NCBI RefSeq assembly: GCF_000373105.1
Contig: NZ_KB890437.1
Span: forward strand, 1 to 64,000
Origin: Neolewinella persica DSM 23188
GTDB taxonomy: Bacteria > Bacteroidota > Bacteroidia > Chitinophagales > Saprospiraceae
Length of the DNA: 64,000 nt
Reading direction: 5' to 3'
Shown: one piece after another, positions 8,155 through 16,039 of the stretch
How the letters are laid out: each line of letters starts with the position of its first letter
How positions within the stretch are numbered: position 1 is the first letter of the stretch
The notes under the pieces: model-generated
Told to the model about the DNA's origin: nothing
Seen by the model: the letters and a program-made list of their open reading frames with translations, nothing else
Databases searched by the model: none
Translations under genes and position numbers: made by a program

Positions 8155-8796
8155 ATGCCTATTACCTCTCACGCTAAACAATTCTTTCTAAGCACTTACG
8201 CAAGACGAGTCACACTTGGAAGAAAAGATTTCTATATCGAGTGGACGCTCGATCATGTCACAGGAAAAGACAAACAAGGAATTATTGCCTTCGAAGGTTT
8301 AGATGTAGTAGGTGGTCAAAAAATATCTTTCGAATCCCTCCAAGCTAGGAATAAGGATGAACTTTTTACAGACAACTTAGAACCTGATTCTGAGCTGCGA
8401 GTTAGGTTCTACTCCGTGAAGGAACAGTCGAATTTTTTCAAGTATTTAAAGACAGGATTTGTGGCTGCAATAGGTGTTGCTGCTGGTACCTACTTTACAG
8501 TTCAAACAGCCGGTGCGAGTTTGGCAATTGTTGCAGCAGGACTGAAAGAAATGATAAGTGACCTCTTGAAGAAAGAAAAATCAAAAGATGACAAAGAAGT
8601 CGAACTAGGCTATGGAGCTATATCAGGAGAAGAATTGAGCCAGCCAGGGCTTCATGTGATTAAGATTATAGCACACGAAAAGATTTTTATAAAGCAGACT
8701 CAAGAATATGATCCAGTATCGAATAAAATGAAAATCACGAATCACTACCTCAAAGGCGGAATGCCAATGGCTGCTTTACAGATCGAAACGCAATAG
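8155..8796 (+). CDS. Hypothetical protein with a hydrophobic central segment
   Basis: 213 residues, no recognised family. A soluble beta-rich N-terminus (KDFYIEWTLDHVTGKD) precedes a glycine/alanine-rich hydrophobic stretch near residues 100-130 (FVAAIGVAAGTYFTVQTAG), then a charged segment with LLKKEKSKDDKE. The C-terminal part again looks beta-rich. The central stretch could be a membrane helix or a pore-forming hairpin. It is a single gene between two matching hairpins, so it may be a small mobile cargo unit. Function unknown. Confidence 0.55.
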   Translation: MPITSHAKQFFLSTYARRVTLGRKDFYIEWTLDHVTGKDKQGIIAFEGLDVVGGQKISFESLQARNKDELFTDNLEPDSELRVRFYSVKEQSNFFKYLKTGFVAAIGVAAGTYFTVQTAGASLAIVAAGLKEMISDLLKKEKSKDDKEVELGYGAISGEELSQPGLHVIKIIAHEKIFIKQTQEYDPVSNKMKITNHYLKGGMPMAALQIETQ

Positions 8797-8887
8797 AAGA
8801 ATCCACAGCTAAATTTGACTTTTCATAAATTGATCTATGTCAACCTACTAGAACACACTGATAGCATAGTGTTTCAACTTAAGACCG

Positions 8888-8917
8888 CGAAGGGGCAGCC
8901 ATCTGGCCGCCCCTTCG
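8888..8917. repeat. Hairpin H2 flanking the 8155 gene
   Basis: CGAAGGGGCAGCC, ATCT, then GGCCGCCCCTTCG: a 13-bp stem with a single A-C mismatch and the same ATCT loop and TTTC tail region as H1 at 8045. It could be the gene's terminator, but H1 lies upstream of the same gene, which a plain terminator does not explain. Confidence 0.5.
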
Positions 8918-8980
8918 TCATTTCCTTAATCTTGAGACGAAGACAGGTCACGCAGCCAGACTACCGCAGGCGGTCTTAGG

Positions 8981-9812
8981 GTGGTGGGTGGACATCGGCT
9001 TGTTTGGTCTGCCACTGTGAGTTCGCTACGCGGCTGCCTACGGCGGTGGCGGGGCGGCTTTGATTAAAGATAGCGCAAGAGCAGGAGGTTAAGACAGGCG
9101 GCAGCTGTTCGAAACAATGTCAGCGAAAAAGGAAGCCGCCCCGCCAAGTGTGGCATGCCGCTTTTTATCGAAGAACGATGTTTGAAGTTGTAGTCCAGGT
9201 AGCGCGGTTGACCGCCGCAGCTGGACGGACCAGCTGGAAGTATGGAAGCTGGGCCTGGCCAGCTGCGGTGAGCGACGGCGCGGGACATCCGGAGGAAACC
9301 GATTTCAGGGCTGAGTTCGGTAGCAACTTCGCCTTAATCGCCCGACATCGTTAGTGGGGAAATTACGTTCATTGATGGCGCCTTTATAATGGTCTGCCGC
9401 TCTTTGGCCGCCGGTTTTGCAACAGTTAGAGCCCCAGGTTTACAGTAACAAGCAATGTAAGCGGCGCGGTGGCCGGCAGGGGTGGCCGCGCTCGCGTTAG
9501 CGTAGTAGTGGTCGCGCCTGGCGTCCGCCGTGACGTGGAAGTTGGAGACTAGGTTTTCGGAAGATAAAAACCGGGGGGCAAAGTGGGGCAAGCCGCTTTG
9601 GTTCCGAAGAGCGACGATTGGGGTTGGGTCACCATGCAGCACGGTTCGACGCCGCCGGGTGGCCAGCCGGAGGGTTCCGGAGGCTGGACGGGCGGCGGTG
9701 GCGGATGGTGCGTGGGGTTCCGACTCAGAGGTTTGGGCTAGTCCCCTACCCTGCTTGTCTAACTTGCTCTGCATTACTTCGACAAGCTCAGCACATCGCC
9801 TGCGACCGCGCC
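8981..9812 (+). repeat. Long non-coding direct repeat R1 (left of the viperin cassette)
   Basis: This 832-bp GC-rich segment matches 12771-13623 in the same orientation. Both start GTGGTGGGTGG and share TTTGGTCTGCCACTG, GCCGCTTTTT, ATAATGGTCTGCCGCTCTTT and CAAAGTGGGGCAAGCCGCTT. Both end with a CCCTACCCTGCT block joined to a copy of the dispersed element. Similarity looks high but interrupted by small indels, and no frame stays open with protein-like content in both. The R1 copy of the terminal element carries an insertion including TTCGACAAGCTCAGCA. Many local inverted repeats suggest a structured RNA or recombination site; neither is proven. Confidence 0.8.
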
Positions 9813-9858
9813 TGATGTAGCTTTTGAAATAAATTGTGGTACAAATCACTTAGCGAAG

Positions 9859-9890
9859 TTGAATATTCCCCTCGTTTATGCTTAGTTTTG
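9859..9890 (+). promoter_or_regulatory. Candidate Bacteroidota promoter for the nuclease-viperin operon
   Basis: TAGTTTTG at 9883-9890 fits the Bacteroidota -7 consensus TAnnTTTG, with a TTG at 9859-9861 placed 21 bases upstream as the -33 element. It lies 51 bases before the first gene of the cassette and outside the R1 repeat. Prediction from consensus only. Confidence 0.4.
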
Positions 9891-9941
9891 TTGCTTACTA
9901 GTGCAGGCTCCTCGCTCCGCGACCCATTCTAAACCTGCATC

Positions 9942-11792
9942 ATGGACAAACAACTTACTTCCCAAATCACAAGCTTTCTTGAAGGCAGCAACTTTGATTT
10001 GGTCAAATTCCAAAGCCTTACCGACGTTCTCCATTCCGAGCACCTGCGTGAGCAGTTCCTCTACAAGATGTTCACCAGGCGAGAGCTAGTAGCCCCCTTA
10101 CTACAGGAAGGTTTGCTGTATGCCCTTACCCGAGATACGCCAGATTGGCCAGCGGCGAGCTTCGTCAAGTTGGTGCGACGTACACAATCGTTCTTGCGAG
10201 AGGAGTTTGCAGAAGAGCTGTCGCGCCTTCCTTTGCCAGAAAAATGGCGGAATCACCAACTTGGCTGGCGGAAGATTAGACAGCATGAAAACAAGTTATG
10301 GAAGGTCGTTGAAGACGCACTGATCCCCGTTAAGCAACTTGCTACCGAGATAGTACTGGCACAATTCACTTGTTGGCTGGAGGAACAGCGTTGGGATAAT
10401 CCTGAGGATAAAAATGTGCAGCACCTTGCCGGCGTGTACAGCTTTTTTGTTTCCTTGTATCTTGATCGAAAACTTAAACTAAATGCCCAAGTTTTAGAGG
10501 AGGAACTTCTGGCGGCGTTATCTAATAATTTATCTCAGGGCTGCAGCAACCTATTCGAAGCAATCTCGGCGCATCAGCGTTATTACGGAGGAAGGGCGAC
10601 CATTTACGCTTACGATGATAATTTTAGTCCGAACGAAGATGGCATCGATTTTGGATACTCAGATGAAAAGGTTTTACAGAAATGGCGTGATCAGGGCTTC
10701 CGGTACGAAGCAGTAAAAAGCCTTTACCGTGATGCGGGAGAGCAGTTGGCTGTCGGCTTGCGTATTAAACACCCTGGTCCACATGTAATTAGTGCCGCTG
10801 AATGCCAAGGGAGATTGTTCCTGGAGGACTGTTGCTTGGACGATATACATTATCATGGTAAGCAGGTCCATAGTTTTGCAGCTTTTCGCGAACTTCGGGC
10901 ATACGCAGAGAACGGAGAAAGTCGATACGAACTTCCTCTTGAAGAAGAGAGGAGCAAGTCAAAAACCTATAAGGAGGCGATCCTAAAGGTCGGGATGAAA
11001 GCAGCTGAACGCGGTATTTCTGTACTTCCTCTTACTTTCAGGACAAAAGACGAGCAAATTGAACTTTACTCTGGTGATGGGGGCCAGTTGTCTAAAGAAG
11101 AAGCAACCGTCATTACTGATATTTTCTCCTTTCGATCGCCCCAAAAGAAGGAATTTGATCGCTTTTTTACCAACTACGATGTCTGGTTAACGCCTTTCAT
11201 AGAAATAGAGGGGGTTCAGTTGTGTCCGACTATGTTCCTCGCCAAAAACGATTGGTTCTACGCTACCGCTCAGGTAGCGATGAATGGCTACCACCAAAGA
11301 GGTAATCGCGAGGCACTAAGAAATACAGCATTGGCGATGGAGGGGGTACTGAAGAGCTGTTTTTTAGAGAACAGTTCTTTCACCGCAAGTATTCCAGATC
11401 AGCAGTGGCTAGGTAATGAAAACGGAGATGTAGACATTTTGGTAAGTGATGGGGAAACAGATTTGCTGATTCAATTAAAGCGAACAAAGTTCCGTCCTAC
11501 GCTTAAAGAGGCCTACGATGAATCGATGCAATCAGACGCAAAAGCCAGCGATCAATTAACTAAGGCTCTGAGCTTCCTGCGGGAAGAAAACGAGGTCTAC
11601 TCTCTTCGGGGTAATCATGCTGCGTGGGTCGTTTCTACATCCTTTGAAGGTTTAGGGCTCCTCCAAAGTGGTATTCGTAAGGTCAATTACTACGAGCTTT
11701 TATGGAGTTTGCGGGACAATCGTTTTGACACCCTTCGTGAATTAATTGCCTTCGTAGAAAATGACGGTCTATTTCAAAAATATAAGCCATAA
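9942..11792 (+). CDS. PD-(D/E)XK-like nuclease-domain protein, viperin partner
   Basis: 616 residues. I do not recognise the long N-terminal part (1-450), which is helical and rich in Trp, Leu and Arg. Near the C-terminus, GDVDILVSDG followed by LLIQLKRTK gives Asp498 and Gln511-x-Lys513, the spacing of a PD-(D/E)XK endonuclease core with Gln in place of Glu. A helix rich in acidic residues just before (EGVLKSCFLEN) may supply the first acid. It ends 92 bases before the viperin gene and shares its direction. Linkage to viperin between long direct repeats argues for an antiviral role; substrate unknown. Confidence 0.55.
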   Translation: MDKQLTSQITSFLEGSNFDLVKFQSLTDVLHSEHLREQFLYKMFTRRELVAPLLQEGLLYALTRDTPDWPAASFVKLVRRTQSFLREEFAEELSRLPLPEKWRNHQLGWRKIRQHENKLWKVVEDALIPVKQLATEIVLAQFTCWLEEQRWDNPEDKNVQHLAGVYSFFVSLYLDRKLKLNAQVLEEELLAALSNNLSQGCSNLFEAISAHQRYYGGRATIYAYDDNFSPNEDGIDFGYSDEKVLQKWRDQGFRYEAVKSLYRDAGEQLAVGLRIKHPGPHVISAAECQGRLFLEDCCLDDIHYHGKQVHSFAAFRELRAYAENGESRYELPLEEERSKSKTYKEAILKVGMKAAERGISVLPLTFRTKDEQIELYSGDGGQLSKEEATVITDIFSFRSPQKKEFDRFFTNYDVWLTPFIEIEGVQLCPTMFLAKNDWFYATAQVAMNGYHQRGNREALRNTALAMEGVLKSCFLENSSFTASIPDQQWLGNENGDVDILVSDGETDLLIQLKRTKFRPTLKEAYDESMQSDAKASDQLTKALSFLREENEVYSLRGNHAAWVVSTSFEGLGLLQSGIRKVNYYELLWSLRDNRFDTLRELIAFVENDGLFQKYKP

Positions 11793-11835
11793 AAATGCGA
11801 TAATCTTACCGGTAAAACAGGTGGTTGGTAGCTCA

Positions 11836-11884
11836 TGGATTGCTCCCCCTTTCTTTCACGAAAGGCTCATCAACAAGCAATCCA
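11836..11884 (+). promoter_or_regulatory. Nested hairpin directly before the viperin start codon
   Basis: TGGATTGCT at 11836-11844 pairs perfectly with AGCAATCCA at 11876-11884, ending exactly at the ATG. Inside it CCTTTC (11848-11853) pairs with GAAAGG (11860-11865). Such a structure could control translation of the downstream gene or RNA processing. It also makes the TTG start at 11825 unlikely. Confidence 0.45.
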
Positions 11885-12745
11885 ATGACAACGCCTTCTT
11901 TTATTCCGAGTGTAAATTTTCACCTCATCAAGCCCTGTAACATGGGCTGCAAATACTGTTTCGCACGTTTCAACGACGTAGCGAGTAAAAGCCTTACCCG
12001 TGGTGGCCTGCCGAAGGAGGATGCACTGGCCGTCGTATCCGCATTAGCTGATTTCGGTTTCGAAAAGATCACCTTTGCGGGTGGTGAGCCGACGCTGTAT
12101 CCCTGGCTGACCGACGTCATCGAGTTGGCCAAAAACAAGGGTATGACCACCATGCTGGTGACCAATGGCAGTCGGCTCAATGAAGCTTTCTATCTTCGTC
12201 ATGCCGGCCTCCTGGACTGGATAACGGTAAGTATCGATAGCTTATCCGTCGGGACGAACCTGGCCATAGGCCGGGCTAAGCACGGCAACCAGGTGTTTGC
12301 CAGGGAGGACTACGAAGTGATAGCGGCCATGATCCATGATTACAGCTACCGGCTGAAGATCAATACAGTGGTTAGTCGCTACAACCACGAGGAAGACATG
12401 AATGATTTCATCGCTCACGCCAAGCCAGAGCGCTGGAAAGTCTTTCAAGCACTGCCGATCGTTGGAGAGAACGATGAGTATCTGGAGGAGTTCGAGATTA
12501 CGGCAGAAGAGTTTCAGCAATTCCTGGGCCGTCACGGTAGTCAGGCCAAGCTGGTCAAGGAGAACAATGATGAAATGAGAGGGTCTTACGCGATGGTGGA
12601 CCCGAAGGGTTGCTTTTTCACGAACGTGAACGGCCAGCTGGAGGCGAGTAGTCCTATTCTGACCGTTGGGTGCGATGCTGCTCTGCGGGAGATGAATTAT
12701 GACCTAACCAAGTTTCATGATCGTGGAGGGCGGTATGACTGGTGA
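11885..12745 (+). CDS. Prokaryotic viperin (radical SAM, antiviral nucleotide synthase)
   Basis: 286 residues from the ATG at 11885. The radical SAM cluster motif CNMGCKYC (Cys18, Cys22, Cys25) follows SVNFHLIKP, and the SAM-binding [12 protein letters not shown] block is present. Other stretches fit viperins rather than MoaA-type enzymes: [40 protein letters not shown], the [15 protein letters not shown] segment and the RGGRYDW end. Known viperins convert CTP, GTP or UTP to 3'-deoxy-3',4'-didehydro chain terminators that block phage transcription. Which nucleotide is used here cannot be read from sequence. No kinase gene is adjacent; the partner is the nuclease-like gene upstream. Confidence 0.9.
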
Positions 12746-12770
12746 GTATTTGCGGGGACACTCTCTTTGG

Positions 12771-13623
12771 GTGGTGGGTGGGCTTTGGTTGTACTTGGTC
12801 TGCCACTGTTAGCGGGTTGGCTTTGTTTGAGGGTGGAGGCGTTGTTTCCAGTTCGAAACGAAGTAAAGCAGCTCGGTTTTTTGTGCGTCCGCCGGGGAGT
12901 GCGCAGCCCCCGGTGGACGCGCGAAAAACTATGCTGCGGATAGTGGAGGCAAAAGCTAACGGTTAGGGAAGCCGCTCCGCCAAGTGTGGCTTGCCGCTTT
13001 TTCGAAGAACAGGGTTCAAAGTGGTAGCACGGTTGACCGCTGCGGGTGGACGGACCAACTAGAAGTATGGAAACTGGGCCTGGCCATGCTTAGCGGGCGA
13101 CGGTGCGAGGCATTCGGAGAAGAGCATTGTTCAGGAGGTGCTACCTCAAGCCCCATCGCCAGACATTGCTTGAGGGGAAAGCAGATCTTTAATGGCGCTT
13201 TAATAATGGTCTGCCGCTCTTTGAACGCCGGTTTTGCTTGCAGCTCGAGACCAGGTTAATTGCAAGGAACAATGTGAGCGGCGCGGTGGACGGCAGGGGT
13301 GGCCACGCGAGCCTTAGCGAAGTGGTGGCCGCGCCTGGCGTCCGCCGTGACGCGGAAGATGGATATAAGGTTTTCGGAATAGGAGAACCGGTGGGCAAAG
13401 TGGGGCAAGCCGCTTTGGTTCCGAAGAGCGGTGTTTGGGGTGGGTCAACATGCAGCACGGTTCGCCGCCGCCGGGCGGCCAGCCGGAGGATTCCGGAGGC
13501 TGGACGGGCGGGGGCGGATGGTGGACGGGCGGGGGCGGATGGTGCGTGGGGTCTGGTCTTCAGGTTAAAGTAGTAGGACCCTACCCTGCTTTTTCAACAT
13601 TCACTGCATACAGCGGCCGCGCC
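12771..13623 (+). repeat. Long non-coding direct repeat R2 (right of the viperin cassette)
   Basis: Direct repeat of R1 (8981-9812), 853 bp. It contains strong local inverted repeats, for example GCGTCCGCCGGGG with CCCCCGGTGGACGC near 12885-12920. Around 13280-13350, GGTGGACG can pair with CGTCCGCC. A short tandem duplication TGGACGGGCGGGGGCGGATGG occurs near 13500-13540. It ends with CTACCCTGCT and a copy of the dispersed element (13604-13624). I see no gene in it. Confidence 0.8.
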
Positions 13624-13706
13624 AAGAAAACAAGTTTACAGGTTATTCAGCTAAGAATATTTAACCTATTTTACCCTACCATTTACTCCAGATCCAGAAA
13701 TTCTAC

Positions 13707-15809
13707 ATGCTTCGTATTCTATTATTCTTGCCAAGTCTGCTGATTAGTGTAGCGACTGCCGCGCAGATAACTATAACTTACCAATCTTCAGCTGAAGACT
13801 TCCCAAATCCGGAGCGCGGATTTTATCGTTATACTGAAACGCGATCAGGTAACTATAGCCCGTTAGTAGTAGGTGAACTACAAAGCTACCGAAACCCATA
13901 CACCCCTGGAGGAGCGAGTTATTCGGTAGTCAGCACGTTGGCCTTTCGATACTTTTTCCTGGAAGACTTCAAGGCCGGACCGATTAGTCAAAACTATCTT
14001 AATGAGGTCGCAGCTGATTTTGCAGCAGCGCGTGCTGCCGGGGTAAAGCTGATCCCAAGATTCGCCTATACGGACGAAGTAAATGGTAGTGGATGCCTAA
14101 GCTTTATTTGCCCACCTTATGGAGATGCACCCAAGGCTATTATACTACAGCACATAAATCAGCTTGGGCCCATCCTAGCGGGTAACAAGGATGTTATCGC
14201 TGCTATCCAGATGGGATTTATAGGGGTATGGGGCGAGAATTACTATACGGACTATTTTGGCGATGCATCGCCAGAAGGAAATAGTCAACTATTTGACGCG
14301 GATTGGGAAGACAGGAACGATGTGCTGGAAGCTCTTCTTGCAGCAGTTCCCGCAGAGCGAATGGTTCAAGTGAGGTATCCTCAGTTAAAGCAACGCCTTG
14401 TCTATGGTATCAATGCCCCAACCAACTCCCTTCCCCTCACAGTAAGTGAAAGCTATTCGGGATCCGATAAGGCACGTTTGGGCTTCCATAATGACTGCTT
14501 GCTCGCTAGCGCTGATGACTTTGGCACTTATGCTAATTATGGAAACAGTAGTAGTGGCGCAAATTCCGATACCGCAAACTTAAAGCCCTATTTTGCTGAG
14601 GACAGTCGTTTCGTGGTAGTGGGTGGTGAAACGTGTTCGGATGGATACAACCCCCAGAATAACTGTAGCAGCACCAACAGCCAAGCATTTGGCGACTCCG
14701 AACTACGCAGACTTCATTACTCCTATCTAAACTCGGATTACAATCAAGCCGTCAACAACGACTGGCAATCCGGTGGCTGTATGGATGCCATAAAACGATC
14801 ATTGGGCTATCGCTTTAACTTGACACAAGGAAACTATCCAGTCTCAGTTACTGCCGGATCAACGCTACCGGTCACCATAAGTTTGCAAAATGCAGGTTAT
14901 GCCGCGCCCTTCAATGAACGTAAAGTGGAGTTAATTCTACGTGAAACGACAAGTGGCGAAATATGGCGAGCAGAGCTAGCAGAAGATCCTAGAAGGTGGC
15001 AACCTGAATCGGGAACGGTTGTAGTAAGCGCTAGCCCATGCCTACCGGCCTCCATACCTATTGGCAACTATGAATTGATGCTTCACCTACCTGACCCTAT
15101 GCCTACACTGTACGGGCGAGCAGATTATAGCATCCGACTTGGTAGTTTACTGCCAGGAGGAATAGATGGCTGGGAACCCACGACAGGGTTTAACCGATTG
15201 GGTCAAGAAATTACCATTACAGGAGTAAGTGGCAACTGTGGGGGGGGTATTTCTTTCGTCCCCGACAATCAGTCCTTACCTTTAGAACTACTCACCTTTA
15301 CGGGTCAGGCAAGAGATAAGGCTATACACCTTAAGTGGGTCACACAGTTAGAAACTGACTTAGAGTTTCACGAAATTCTTCGTAGTGAAGATGGAGTGAA
15401 TTTCTCTTTACTGGCACGAAAAAACGCATCAAATTCAGGCAATAGCACGACAAGCTACAGTTTTACCGACCGCTCCGATCTAGCTAACGATTGGTACTAT
15501 TACAGGCTCCGTTCAGTAGACTTCGACGGGTCTATTCATTATTCTTCCATTATTAGAGTGACGGTTGAAGATGGTGGAAAACAAGATTTGATTCTATCGC
15601 CGAATCCTTCTTCCGAGCGAATACGTTTAATGTGGGTAGGAGGAAAGCCTGAAGGCGCCTCTATCCAAGTTTTTGATATACTTGGCCAACTCTTGTTTTC
15701 AGGACCGCTCACTAACGAAATTGATCTACGCCCGACAATTCGAGGAAACTGTGTTTTAGTAGTGAATACTGCAAGTGCTCGATGGATCAAAAGGATAGTG
15801 ATAAGATAG
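13707..15809 (+). CDS. Secreted DUF4874/DUF4832-type protein with type IX sorting domain
   Basis: 700 residues. A signal peptide (about 1-18, ending ATAAQ) is followed by a domain beginning NPERGFYRYTETRSG, the hallmark start of DUF4874 proteins (to about residue 190). A DUF4832-like part follows (IGVWGENYYTDY, MVQVRYPQLKQRL). Middle beta-sandwich regions carry PLELLTFTGQARDKAIHLKW, a linker frequent in Bacteroidota secreted proteins. The last 75 residues (LILSPNPSSERIRL, IRLMW, KRIVIR) form a type-A T9SS C-terminal sorting domain. Probably an extracellular or surface glycoside-binding or hydrolase-like protein; activity unproven. Confidence 0.8.
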   Translation: MLRILLFLPSLLISVATAAQITITYQSSAEDFPNPERGFYRYTETRSGNYSPLVVGELQSYRNPYTPGGASYSVVSTLAFRYFFLEDFKAGPISQNYLNEVAADFAAARAAGVKLIPRFAYTDEVNGSGCLSFICPPYGDAPKAIILQHINQLGPILAGNKDVIAAIQMGFIGVWGENYYTDYFGDASPEGNSQLFDADWEDRNDVLEALLAAVPAERMVQVRYPQLKQRLVYGINAPTNSLPLTVSESYSGSDKARLGFHNDCLLASADDFGTYANYGNSSSGANSDTANLKPYFAEDSRFVVVGGETCSDGYNPQNNCSSTNSQAFGDSELRRLHYSYLNSDYNQAVNNDWQSGGCMDAIKRSLGYRFNLTQGNYPVSVTAGSTLPVTISLQNAGYAAPFNERKVELILRETTSGEIWRAELAEDPRRWQPESGTVVVSASPCLPASIPIGNYELMLHLPDPMPTLYGRADYSIRLGSLLPGGIDGWEPTTGFNRLGQEITITGVSGNCGGGISFVPDNQSLPLELLTFTGQARDKAIHLKWVTQLETDLEFHEILRSEDGVNFSLLARKNASNSGNSTTSYSFTDRSDLANDWYYYRLRSVDFDGSIHYSSIIRVTVEDGGKQDLILSPNPSSERIRLMWVGGKPEGASIQVFDILGQLLFSGPLTNEIDLRPTIRGNCVLVVNTASARWIKRIVIR

Positions 15810-16039
15810 TACATGTGGTCGATTTCCGGTAGAAGGTCACACAATGTTTTTGCGTTATGAAATACATCAAAAGCATGGCGCGAACGCAGGATGCAAGGAA
15901 GGCTTAAAAAGTAATGTCTACACATTAAAATTACTCCTTCAATCTTCATTAAATTAGTTCTGCCTTACTCTTTCTTTGCTTTAGTTTCGAGAAAGTGAAT
16001 TGCTATAACTGAAGTATTACACCCTCCGATTTTACACCC

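Noticed and set aside
9530-9820. Open frame of 96 codons inside repeat R1 (and a 111-codon one in R2)
   Set aside because: They share only an arginine/glycine-rich stretch, start at unrelated places, and follow GC composition. The repeat looks non-coding.
11885-12745. Radical SAM gene as MoaA or an anaerobic sulfatase maturase
   Set aside because: There is no second cluster motif, the length is 286 residues, and the [21 protein letters not shown] and RGGRYDW blocks are those of viperins. The FGE-type proteins in the island do not need a radical SAM partner.
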